Source: DAOOKJ01 sp035360795 (GTDB lineage Bacteria; Patescibacteriota; Minisyncoccia; UBA6257). From it: DNA of 17,395 nucleotides. Position 1 is the first letter of the stretch, and each line of letters begins with the position of its first letter. Positions 8,542 through 15,462 of the stretch are shown here, one piece after another. Location: contig DAOSBJ010000012.1 in the NCBI GenBank assembly GCA_035360795.1, positions 1 to 17,395 of the forward strand, written 5' to 3'. Made by a program: the position numbers and the translations under genes. The notes beneath the pieces are model-generated. The model had not been told where the DNA came from. It ran no database searches and saw nothing but the letters and a program-made list of their open reading frames with translations.

Positions 8542-9099
8542 TTAATTTTCTTCTATTTCTTTTTTTTTGTTTGCTTCATATTCATCTAATTTTTCGTTTC
8601 CTTTATCAATGATTTTTTGAATTTCTTCTTTTAATCTGAATTTTTCATCTTCGCTAATTTCTTTATTGTCAAAAAGTTCTTTGATATTCTCTAAAGCATC
8701 TTCTCTTAATTGGCGAAGTTTAACTCTAAATTCCTCTTTTTTAAGATTTAGAAGTTTAATTAATTCCCCTTTCCTTTCTTTAGTTAAGGGCGGAAGATAA
8801 AGCCGCAACTGATTACCATCTATCTGCGGCGAGAGACCTAAATTAGAAACTTCAATTGCTTTTTTGATATTGTTTAAAAGCGATTTATCCCAAGGCTCAA
8901 TCGTAATAACATTTGGCGGCATAATGGCAATTGAGGCAAGATGCTTTAATGGTGAAAAACTGCCGTAAGATTCAACCGAAATATTTTCTACCAGCGACGG
9001 CGATGGCCGCGACGTTCTTAAAGTTAAAATCGCCTCATGGAAAGATTGAGTCATTTCTTCAACCGCCTTTTCTAAATTTTTTGTAATCTCAGAAGACAT
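8542..9099 (-). CDS. frr: Ribosome recycling factor
   Basis: Splits post-termination ribosomes together with EF-G. The length of 185 is exactly typical. Domain I helices contain LRTSRPSPSLVENISVESYGS (about 27-47), and domain II contains PLKHLASIAIMPPNVITIEPWD (about 50-71). The hallmark GNQLRLYLPPLTKERK is at 95-110, followed by the long helix RVKLRQLREDALENIKEL and ISEDEKFRLKEEIQKI. It sits 44 bases after holB and 3 bases before rseP. In many bacteria frr is followed by uppS-cdsA-dxr-rseP-proS, so the direct frr-rseP join is a shortened version of that order. Confidence 0.96.
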   Translation of the reverse strand: MSSEITKNLEKAVEEMTQSFHEAILTLRTSRPSPSLVENISVESYGSFSPLKHLASIAIMPPNVITIEPWDKSLLNNIKKAIEVSNLGLSPQIDGNQLRLYLPPLTKERKGELIKLLNLKKEEFRVKLRQLREDALENIKELFDNKEISEDEKFRLKEEIQKIIDKGNEKLDEYEANKKKEIEEN

Positions 9100-9120
9100 T
9101 GAATTAACTAAGTATTAAGG

Positions 9121-9142
9121 ATGTCTGTCCCAACAAAGACAT
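9121..9142 (-). other. Small hairpin in the holB-frr gap
   Basis: ATGTCT at 9121-9126 and AGACAT at 9137-9142 are perfect inverted repeats with a 10-base loop. They lie in the 44-base gap between holB and frr. No run of T follows on the minus strand, so this is not a convincing terminator. It could affect processing or translation of the polycistronic RNA, or be chance. Confidence 0.25.
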
Positions 9143-9143
9143 T

Positions 9144-10118
9144 TTAAACAGTTAAAAATATATTTTCCAAAAGAAGTTGAATATTAATGTTAGAAGAACT
9201 AATTAAGTTATAAGCATTCAACAGTTCTTTTGCCAATTTTATTTTCTCTTCCTGCGTCAATGGCAATTCCTTTTTCTGAGTAATCTCTCTTTCTAAATTC
9301 TCTAACCAAACACTGATTATTTCTTTTATTTGAGAGGTATCTTTTCCTTCTTTATCTTGGGTTTCTTGTTGTTTTTTGATGAGTTTTAATTTATTTTCTA
9401 AATATAAAGAGCGAAAAATAAAATTATTGTTGAGCATTTCTGAAAATTCCTGCCATAATTCATTTCTCTTTTTGATAAACTCTTTGTCTAAAAGTTTGAC
9501 TGCTAAACCTATTTTACCATTACTTTGAGAAGCGATTTTCTCTGCCATTTTTTCTTCTAAGGAGTATTCTTTAATGAGGTATTTTTTTAATTTTTCTTTT
9601 GGTAGACGATTAAATCTTAAAGTCAAAAGCCTCGAGGAAACCGTTTCAAGCAATTTGTCTATCTCTGATGAAATTAAAATAATAATTGAATGAGTTGGCG
9701 GTTCTTCTAAAGTTTTTAAAAAAGCATTTTGGGCATCTAAGGTAAGTTTTTCCGCTTCATTAATAATTGCAACTCTAAAGGAAGAAATTTGAGGATAGAA
9801 AGATAAAAATTGAATCAAACCTTCTTTGTTTTCTGCTTCTTTGCCTTTAATTTCATCAATTGAAATAGTATCTTGGGTAGTATCAATAATTTTTAAATCA
9901 GGATGAAGCCCCCTCTTGAGCAATTGGCAACTTACACAATTTCCGCAACCATCCCATTTTTTTTGATTTAAGCATAATAAAGAGTTGGCAAAATTTAAGG
10001 CAGTTGTCATTTTTCCAGTTCCTTTTTCTCCCCAAAAAAGCATACTCTGAATTTGGGATTCCTGGTTTTCAAGTAAATTTTCTAAAAACTTTTTAACTCT
10101 TTCATTAGGAAATATCAT
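9144..10118 (-). CDS. holB: DNA polymerase III clamp-loader delta' subunit-like AAA+ protein
   Basis: AAA+ protein of the replication clamp loader, which places the sliding clamp on primed DNA. Walker A is intact at 30-38 (GEKGTGKMT). A zinc module follows with C49, C58, C61 and C64. The region VAIINEAEKLTLDAQNAFLKTLEEPP (116-141) is the Walker B/sensor-1 block, with Asn in place of the acidic DEAD-type residue, as is common in delta'. The arginine-finger motif usually SRC reads S162-R163-L164. The length of 324 fits delta' rather than the longer DnaX tau/gamma. It is flanked by mreB2 (48 bases upstream) and frr. Being a divergent DnaX-like paralogue is the main alternative. Confidence 0.87.
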   Translation of the reverse strand: MIFPNERVKKFLENLLENQESQIQSMLFWGEKGTGKMTTALNFANSLLCLNQKKWDGCGNCVSCQLLKRGLHPDLKIIDTTQDTISIDEIKGKEAENKEGLIQFLSFYPQISSFRVAIINEAEKLTLDAQNAFLKTLEEPPTHSIIILISSEIDKLLETVSSRLLTLRFNRLPKEKLKKYLIKEYSLEEKMAEKIASQSNGKIGLAVKLLDKEFIKKRNELWQEFSEMLNNNFIFRSLYLENKLKLIKKQQETQDKEGKDTSQIKEIISVWLENLEREITQKKELPLTQEEKIKLAKELLNAYNLISSSNINIQLLLENIFLTV

Positions 10119-10166
10119 AAAAAGAAATAGAATTGATAGGGATAATATAAATTTCTAATTTCTAAT

Positions 10167-11174
10167 TTACCGATAGGTGGTAATACTTCTTTTATAAAGT
10201 TCTAAGTTGTCTAGAATTACCCCTGTTCCTTTGGCAACGCAAAAAAGAGGTTCTTCGGCAATATAACTTGGTACCCCAGTCATTTTTGTAATAAGAGCAT
10301 CAATATTTTTTAAAAGAGCGCCGCCGCCAGAAATAAACATTCCTTTTTCCATAATATCAGCCGCTAATTCCGGAGGCGTTTCAGCTAAAACATATTTGAC
10401 TGCTTTAATAATTTCTTGAAGCGGTGTTTGAATTGCTTCAACAATTTCGTTTGAATTTATAATAATATTCTTTGGCAGACCTTCGCTCAAATCCAATCCC
10501 CTAATTTCCATTTCCTGCTTTTGTTTTAAGGGCAAGGCAGTGCCAATTTCCATTTTTATATTTTCGGCGGTTCTTTCGCCAACTGCTAAATTATATTTTT
10601 TCTTTATATAATCAGCGATTGCTTCATCCATTTTAATTCCTCCCACTCTCACTGAAAACCAACTGACAATTCCCCCTAAAGAAATTACCGCCACTTCAGT
10701 TGTTCCACCGCCAATATTGACAATCATATTCCCTTGAGGAGAGTTTATCGGCACTTCAGCGCCTAAAGCCGCTAAAATTGGTTCTCTGACTACATATGCT
10801 TCTTTTGCGCCAGCTTCTCTGGCGGCTTCAATTACTGCCCTTTGTTCGGTTGAGGTAATTCCGGCAGGAACTGAAATGACAACATCTGGTTTAACTAAAC
10901 GCCAAGGCCCCAGGGCTTTATCAATAAAATATTTAAGCATTGCCTGAGTAATCCGGTAATCGGCAATCACCCCATCTTTTAGGGGTTTATAGGTTTTAAT
11001 TACTTCTGGAGTTCTGCCTAACATTTCTCTGGCTTCTAAGCCAATTGCCAAAATTTTATTATCATCAACAGTAATAGCAACAATAGAGGGCTCGTTTATA
11101 ACGACACCCTTTTTGGGAATAAAAACCAAAGTATTGACAGTCCCTAAATCTATGCCTAAATGACGGACAAGCAT
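10167..11174 (-). CDS. mreB: MreB-like actin homologue, second copy
   Basis: Actin-like cytoskeletal protein of 335 residues. The phosphate-1 loop is IDLGTVNT (8-15). The catalytic-Glu segment reads VVREPILAALG, with Glu131 kept but the preceding Glu changed to Arg130. The phosphate-2 loop reads N153-I-G-G-G-T-T-E, where MreB normally has Asp. The C-terminal nucleotide segment ISGGGALLKNI and the ending IAEEPLFCVAKGTG are typical. The N-terminus is very short (MLVRHLG), with no obvious amphipathic membrane helix. It is the first gene after the promoter at 11223-11251. It differs from mreB1 in the nucleotide site and surroundings, so it may form a distinct or regulatory filament; that role is inferred. 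Confidence 0.93.
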   Translation of the reverse strand: MLVRHLGIDLGTVNTLVFIPKKGVVINEPSIVAITVDDNKILAIGLEAREMLGRTPEVIKTYKPLKDGVIADYRITQAMLKYFIDKALGPWRLVKPDVVISVPAGITSTEQRAVIEAAREAGAKEAYVVREPILAALGAEVPINSPQGNMIVNIGGGTTEVAVISLGGIVSWFSVRVGGIKMDEAIADYIKKKYNLAVGERTAENIKMEIGTALPLKQKQEMEIRGLDLSEGLPKNIIINSNEIVEAIQTPLQEIIKAVKYVLAETPPELAADIMEKGMFISGGGALLKNIDALITKMTGVPSYIAEEPLFCVAKGTGVILDNLELYKRSITTYR

Positions 11175-11222
11175 AAAAAATAAAAGATAAAATTTAAAAA
11201 TACAAATTTAAAAGTAAATTAA

Positions 11223-11251
11223 ATTATACCAATAATATCAAGAAAAGGCAA
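11223..11251 (-). promoter_or_regulatory. Sigma-70-type extended -10 promoter for the mreB2 operon
   Basis: On the minus strand, a -35 box TTGCCT (11246-11251) is followed after exactly 17 bases by a consensus -10 TATAAT (11223-11228). An upstream TG at the extended -10 position gives TGGTATAAT. The boxes lie between the stop of the deacylase-like gene and mreB2. Transcription would begin around 11216, giving a leader of about 40 bases. This is the best promoter in the window and probably drives mreB2 through lysS. Confidence 0.75.
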
Positions 11252-11252
11252 C

Positions 11253-12818
11253 TTAATGCTTAATAATTTGACCAGTTTTCTCCTCGCTAACAATTCCTTT
11301 ATCATAAGCAATTTTTCCATTAATAATTACGGTTTCAATTCCCAAGGGAGAAAGATAAGGATTTTTGTAATTTGCCAAAGAATTTAATTTTTCCGGAGAA
11401 AAAATCACAATGTCAGCCCAATTGTTTTCTTTTATCGCTCCCCTGTTTTTTAATCCAATTTTTTTTGCCACTTTGCCGGTAATTTTATAAATCGCTTCTT
11501 CTGGAGAAAGAATTTTATTTTTAAATGAATAATCATTTAAAAATTTTACAAAGGTATCAAAGGACTTTGGGTGGATTAAGGTTTGACACTTTTCTTCTCT
11601 ATCATAAAATCCGCTTTCCCCTGAGATAAAAGAAAAATCAGAAGTAACTGCCATTTTAACATTTTCTGGCGAAAGATTTTTAGAAAAAACAAAAGCCCGG
11701 CCATTATTTATTTCCAAAATTTTTATTAGAGATTCTTCAACTGTTAAATTAAAGTTTTTTGCCAATTCTTTTATACTCTTGCCAATAAAAAACGGTTCAT
11801 TTTCAGAACTGGTTATAATTAAATCGCTGATAAGATTTCTGTTCTTTTTTAAGTCTTGAATCAGTTTCTGAAAGATAATTTTTTCCCGAATATTTTTTAA
11901 GAAAACAGACCAACCGCCGATTGCTGCCCAGTCAGGCAAAAATGACATTAAAGGCAGAATAGTGGTTTCATAAGGTGAAGTATCAAAATTAACAAGTTGT
12001 TCATTCTCGTTTATCTCTTTTATAAGTTTTAAAGCATCTTTAAAATAAAAATAATTATTTTCGCCAAAAACTTTTAGTTGGTATATTTCTATTGGCAATT
12101 TTCCTTTTTCCGCTACTTCCAAAACTTCTCTTAAACTTGATAAAAAACCATTACCTTCATCTCTTAAACTAAAACCCAAATAGCCTTTAAATTTTTTAAC
12201 AATTTCCCCTATTTCCAAAATTTCTTCTATTCCCACCACTCTTTCTTCTTCTGAACCTAAAGCAAAAGCAATTCCTAATGCTCCTTCTTTTAAACTTTCC
12301 TCTACCATAAACTTTAATTTTTCCTTTTCTTCTTTTGATAAAGTCCTGAATTCTCGATTTGTGAAATCGCTTCTAAGCGTTGCCCAACTAATTAAACTCC
12401 CAAAATTCACCGTCAAGCCTCTTTTTTCTAAAATAGTAAAAAAATCGGCTAATTTTTGCCATTTAATGTTAATCTGTCGATAATTAAGCCATTTGTTTAA
12501 AGATTCCAAAGAGCCGCTAATTAAAGGATAAAGCGAAGCGCCACCAGCGCCACCAATAACTGTCGTTACCCCCTGAAGCAAATAATTTTCTGCTTTTGGT
12601 TTCAAAAAAATACTGAAATCTCTATCTGCTAAACTGTTAATTTCAATAAAACCAGGACAGATATATTGGTTAGAAGCATTTATTTCTGTTTTTGCTTTTT
12701 CATTTTTAAAATTGCCTATTTTTAAAATTTTTCCGTTCTGAATTGCCAAATCCAAATTTTGAGGTTTATTGCCCAAACCATCAAACACTAATCCTTTTTT
12801 AATTAAAATGTCAAACAT
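11253..12818 (-). CDS. N-acyl-D-amino-acid deacylase family protein lacking canonical metal ligands
   Basis: A 521-residue amidohydrolase-superfamily protein that aligns by motif with D-aminoacylases: a beta-sandwich N-terminus (DILIKKGLVFDG), a TIM-barrel centre, and a C-terminus with KNRGAIKENNWADIVIF. The residues expected to bind metal are changed. The HxH motif after PGFI is N61-S-L63. The bridging Cys of GNCG is Ala91 in GGAGG. The barrel His of THLR is Ser217 in FSLRDE. The His of ISHxK is Gln247 in IYQLK. Only the Asp of the late SD motif (Asp394) and a family-type HPK (416-418) remain. It is therefore probably not a classical zinc hydrolase. The role is unknown: a binding protein, an altered enzyme or a structural partner. 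It starts 77 bases after folD and has its own possible promoter. Confidence 0.8.
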   Translation of the reverse strand: MFDILIKKGLVFDGLGNKPQNLDLAIQNGKILKIGNFKNEKAKTEINASNQYICPGFIEINSLADRDFSIFLKPKAENYLLQGVTTVIGGAGGASLYPLISGSLESLNKWLNYRQINIKWQKLADFFTILEKRGLTVNFGSLISWATLRSDFTNREFRTLSKEEKEKLKFMVEESLKEGALGIAFALGSEEERVVGIEEILEIGEIVKKFKGYLGFSLRDEGNGFLSSLREVLEVAEKGKLPIEIYQLKVFGENNYFYFKDALKLIKEINENEQLVNFDTSPYETTILPLMSFLPDWAAIGGWSVFLKNIREKIIFQKLIQDLKKNRNLISDLIITSSENEPFFIGKSIKELAKNFNLTVEESLIKILEINNGRAFVFSKNLSPENVKMAVTSDFSFISGESGFYDREEKCQTLIHPKSFDTFVKFLNDYSFKNKILSPEEAIYKITGKVAKKIGLKNRGAIKENNWADIVIFSPEKLNSLANYKNPYLSPLGIETVIINGKIAYDKGIVSEEKTGQIIKH

Positions 12819-12880
12819 AATAATAAATCACATAATAAATCAAAAATAAAAAATAAAAAATAATAAATAATAGATACAGG
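12819..12880. repeat. A/T-only short-period repeat between folD and deacylase-like gene
   Basis: This stretch is essentially A and T. It contains near-repeats of TAATAAATCA and then AAAAATA at 7-base spacing. It forms the leader of the deacylase-like gene and contains no Shine-Dalgarno motif. It resembles the low-complexity filler in other gaps of this window. Confidence 0.5.
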
Positions 12881-12889
12881 ATACAAAAC

Positions 12890-12919
12890 ATTATACTATT
12901 TTTTTTGGAGTTTGGCCAA
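12890..12919 (-). promoter_or_regulatory. Possible promoter for the deacylase-like gene
   Basis: A consensus -10 TATAAT (12890-12895) immediately follows the folD stop on the minus strand. A weaker -35, TTGGCC (12914-12919), lies 18 bases upstream inside the end of folD. The perfect -10 box is suggestive, but AT-rich sequence yields such boxes often. Confidence 0.35.
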
Positions 12920-13726
12920 TGTCAGCAAATTCTTAAATAAGAAAACCACTGTTAGGGGACCAATTCCTCCTGGCACAGGAGTAATAATTTTGGCTTTTTC
13001 TTTAACTGACTCAAAATCGCAGTCGCCTTTTAATTGGCCATTTTCAGAAACAACCGCCGCGTCAATTACCACTACTCCTTCTTTTACCTCATCGCCAGTG
13101 ATTAAATTTGGTACCCCGGCAGAAGTAATAATAATATCTGCCCATTTTAATAATTCTTTTAAATTTTTAGTTTTACTGGTTGAAATAATAGTGGTTGCCC
13201 CTTCGTTTATAAACCACAAAGCAGCTGGTTTTCCTACTAATTGTCCTCTGCCAATGACTAAAACATTTTCTCCTCTGATAGGAATTTGATATTTTTCCAA
13301 AATAAATTTTATCGCGGCAATTGTTGGCGGTAAAATTTTACTTCTTGAAGTGTAAAATTGGCCTAAATTTTTCTCTGACAAACAATCGCAATCTTTTAAT
13401 GGCAAAACTGCATTAAGCACTGACTGACTTTTAATTTTTTGGGGCAAGGGTAATTGAACTACCACTCCCCGATTAATGTTTTGTCGGCAAATTTCAGAAA
13501 TTCTTTTTCTTAATTCCTTCGTTTTTATATCTAAAGGATACTGATACAAACGAAAATCAATTTCCAGTTTTTGACTAATTTTTTCTTTTTGTTTAATAAA
13601 AGACAAAGAAGCAGGATCTTTTCCAACTAAAACCACTGCCAAACGGATTTTTTTGGCAATTGTTTTTCTTTCTTGTTTTAATTGGTCTAATATCTCTAGA
13701 GAAAGTTGTTTGCCATCGATAAGCAT
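12896..13726 (-). CDS. folD: Methylenetetrahydrofolate dehydrogenase/cyclohydrolase FolD
   Basis: Interconverts methylene-, methenyl- and formyl-tetrahydrofolate for one-carbon metabolism. The catalytic region VGKDPASLSFIKQKEK (34-49) keeps the catalytic Lys47 but has Phe43 where most FolD have Tyr. VVVQLPLP (88-95) and the DCDCL block (112-116, usually DVDGF) follow. The NADP-binding Rossmann motif reads VIGRGQLVGKPAAL (157-170), with GRG for the common GRS, and STSKT (182-186) for the usual HSKT. The C-terminal signature PVPGGIGPLT (250-259) is intact. The length of 276 is normal. The several departures from consensus make it a divergent FolD. It lies between the nuclease-like gene (121-base gap) and the deacylase-like gene. 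Confidence 0.93.
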   Translation of the reverse strand: MLIDGKQLSLEILDQLKQERKTIAKKIRLAVVLVGKDPASLSFIKQKEKISQKLEIDFRLYQYPLDIKTKELRKRISEICRQNINRGVVVQLPLPQKIKSQSVLNAVLPLKDCDCLSEKNLGQFYTSRSKILPPTIAAIKFILEKYQIPIRGENVLVIGRGQLVGKPAALWFINEGATTIISTSKTKNLKELLKWADIIITSAGVPNLITGDEVKEGVVVIDAAVVSENGQLKGDCDFESVKEKAKIITPVPGGIGPLTVVFLFKNLLTLAKLQKK

Positions 13727-13741
13727 AAATACAATTTTATA

Positions 13742-13846
13742 ATTTATAATTTACAATTTTCATTGAATTTACAATTAATCAATTTTCAAACATTGGAACA
13801 TTAAATCATTGAAAATGTATTGTAAATTGTAAATTGAAAATTGAAA
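13742..13846. repeat. Heptameric AT-rich repeats in inverted arrangement
   Basis: On the right (13819-13846) four perfect 7-base steps occur, two of ATTGTAA and then two of ATTGAAA. On the left, the complementary forms ATTTACA and ATTTTCA recur between 13749 and 13789. Exact 11-base inverted pairs result, such as 13766-13776 with 13825-13835 and 13779-13789 with 13834-13844. The 121-base gap could therefore fold back on itself. No gene is present. A clear promoter for folD could not be picked out. Confidence 0.65.
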
Positions 13847-13847
13847 A

Positions 13848-15260
13848 TTATAAAACTAAGGTTTCTCCTCTCTCTACTATTATGACATTTTTATGCATTT
13901 TTTTGAATTCTTCCGGCTGCTCGGTGTGAATAGGAATAATACAGTGAGGTTGGATTTTTGAAATAAATTCTTTTAGTTCTTTGCCCGAGATATGACCAGA
14001 AATATGCGCTCTTTCAAATTTTCCCTCTTCTGTTAAACCTTGCATTTGAAAATACTTAATCCAATTGACAAATCTTGCTTCAGAGATTTCCATTTCTTCT
14101 GAATGAGGCTCGGTAATAGCTCGTAAAAAATAAGAATTTTCATCCGGCTTTAAATCAATCAGTTCTTGAATTTGATAAAAGTTTAAAATCACAAAATAAT
14201 TTTTTGGATTCTTTTGAATCTCTTCGGCTTCAACAGATGGGTATTTTTTAATTAAATCTCTCTCCCATTTTTTCAATTTTGATTTTTTCTTCCCATACAA
14301 AATAATATCTTTTGAAATATCTATCTTGAACCCTTTTTCTTTAAGAAAAATCAAATAACCAAAGTAATTAAACGGCAGCGCCATTTTTCTTTTTATTGAC
14401 TTGGCTAAGTTCTGCAAAGTTAAAAAGCGAGTAGTATCTGTTAAAGAATAATCAGCAACAATTAACCCTTTAATATTGGAAATCCTTTCTTGGGCTTTAC
14501 TGTAAACTTCTTCTTCTCTTAAAACTTTATTTTCTGTAATTCGTGTTCCTTCACACAAAAAATAATCAATCTTTTCTTTTTTAAGATAATCAGTCACTTT
14601 TTCTAAATATTCCTTTTTCATTTCCGACAACCGAAAATCTCCAGAATAAAGAATTTTTTTATTTTTGGATTTAATTAAAAACATTGCTGCCCCAGGGGCA
14701 GAATGGTCAACAGCAATCGGCACTATCTCTAAACTGCCAATTTTAAATGATTTTAAATTTGAAACTTCTTTAAAATTTCTTTTTTGTTTTTTTCTTTTTT
14801 TGCAGTCAAGATAATGAGGATAACTTATTTCAAAAATTTCATTCTCCAAATTAGAGGGCTTAATGATGTTAAAAGTCTCTAATACCAAAAGACTTTCTTT
14901 AGTTAAATAAACAGGGATTTTTTCGTCAATAAAAGAAAGATAACCGGCGTGGTCCATATGGGGGTGAGAAAGTAGAATTGCCGATAAAGATAATTTATCA
15001 TAAGAAGATATATCCTGATTTTCTCTTTCTAAAATTTCAACTAGGTCTTTACGATAAATCCCCTGTTTTTGAGGAATCAAATTCAAAGCCAAGTAATCTT
15101 TAATTCCATGGACTGCTCTTGGACTAACAAATTCTTCAAAATAAAGCGAAGATTCTTTATAACTTTTGCCAAAATCTAAAAAAATAGAGGTCCCTTTTTC
15201 CTCTACTAAAATTTTATTTCCGCCGATTTCATTTATGCCACCAAAAAAAGTAATTTTCAT
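13848..15260 (-). CDS. Beta-CASP metallo-beta-lactamase-fold nuclease, RNase J-like
   Basis: Probably a zinc-dependent ribonuclease of the RNase J/beta-CASP group, acting in RNA processing or decay. The start FGGINEIGGNKILVE matches the RNase J-type N-terminus. The metal motifs are H99-P-H101-M-D103-H104, His186 in VDHSAPGA, Asp208 in SGDFR, and late His419/His423 in HISGHISG plus His445 in IPIHTE. The beta-CASP insert covers about 235-415. A run of about 45 residues between the first strand and HxHxDH is longer than in classical RNase J. At 470 residues it lacks the long C-terminal domain of the about 555-residue RNase J. Its ATG lies 12 bases after an inverted-repeat element. RNase J and an archaeal-type relative are both possible; the substrate cannot be read from sequence. 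Confidence 0.8.
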   Translation of the reverse strand: MKITFFGGINEIGGNKILVEEKGTSIFLDFGKSYKESSLYFEEFVSPRAVHGIKDYLALNLIPQKQGIYRKDLVEILERENQDISSYDKLSLSAILLSHPHMDHAGYLSFIDEKIPVYLTKESLLVLETFNIIKPSNLENEIFEISYPHYLDCKKRKKQKRNFKEVSNLKSFKIGSLEIVPIAVDHSAPGAAMFLIKSKNKKILYSGDFRLSEMKKEYLEKVTDYLKKEKIDYFLCEGTRITENKVLREEEVYSKAQERISNIKGLIVADYSLTDTTRFLTLQNLAKSIKRKMALPFNYFGYLIFLKEKGFKIDISKDIILYGKKKSKLKKWERDLIKKYPSVEAEEIQKNPKNYFVILNFYQIQELIDLKPDENSYFLRAITEPHSEEMEISEARFVNWIKYFQMQGLTEEGKFERAHISGHISGKELKEFISKIQPHCIIPIHTEQPEEFKKMHKNVIIVERGETLVL

Positions 15261-15272
15261 AAAAGATATACC

Positions 15273-15427
15273 TAACCCAGAGGAATAAGTTCTCGCTACC
15301 GTTCGCTCGCCCAGCGCGCTCGCTCACTGGCGCTGCTCGCTCGCTCCCGAGCACCCAACGCAGTTGAGTGCTCGGACCATGCCCGCTCGCTCGCAGAGCC
15401 GCGCTATGAACTTATTCCTCTGGGTTA
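15273..15427. repeat. 155-bp GC-rich element bounded by 20-bp perfect inverted repeats
   Basis: Bases 15273-15292 and 15408-15427 are perfect reverse complements (core ACCCAGAGGAATAAG). They enclose 115 bases that are about 70% G+C by hand count, in an otherwise very AT-rich window. The core holds direct copies of GCTCGCTC (15318-15325, 15335-15346, 15385-15392, and a degenerate one near 15302). It also holds an internal hairpin, with arms 15347-15354 and 15368-15375 and inner stem 15356-15359 with 15363-15366. The outermost bases are TA on both sides, which would fit a TA target duplication but is also part of the palindrome. It encodes no plausible protein. It may be a MITE-like element or a structured RNA. 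Confidence 0.8.
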
Positions 15428-15462
15428 AAAATAATAAGCTTTTAAGCAATATCTAAAAGCTT
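15427..15462 (-). terminator. Weak intrinsic terminator after pilM-pilN fusion
   Basis: On the minus strand, starting at the stop codon of the pilus gene, a 9-bp perfect stem is formed by AAGCTTTTA and TAAAAGCTT. In plus coordinates the arms are 15454-15462 and 15436-15444, with a 9-base loop. It is followed by ATTATTTTT. The T-tract is good, but the stem has only two G/C pairs per arm, so strength is uncertain. Confidence 0.5.

Noticed and set aside
9144..10118. DnaX (tau/gamma) identity for the clamp-loader gene
   Set aside because: Length of 324, the changed Walker B acidic position, and lack of a C-terminal extension fit delta' better.
11517..11544. 12-bp A/T-rich inverted repeat inside the deacylase-like gene
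   Set aside because: It is almost pure A/T with a single G/C pair and no T-tract after it, so it is unremarkable at this composition.
12912..13289. Plus-strand open frame of 125 codons opposite folD
   Set aside because: Antisense to the conserved FolD C-terminal half; its composition reflects the opposite strand.
15273..15427. Intrinsic terminator or tRNA-like gene in the GC-rich island
   Set aside because: No T-tract follows the outer stem on either strand, and no T-loop or cloverleaf pattern fits. A separate weak terminator for the pilus operon lies beside it.
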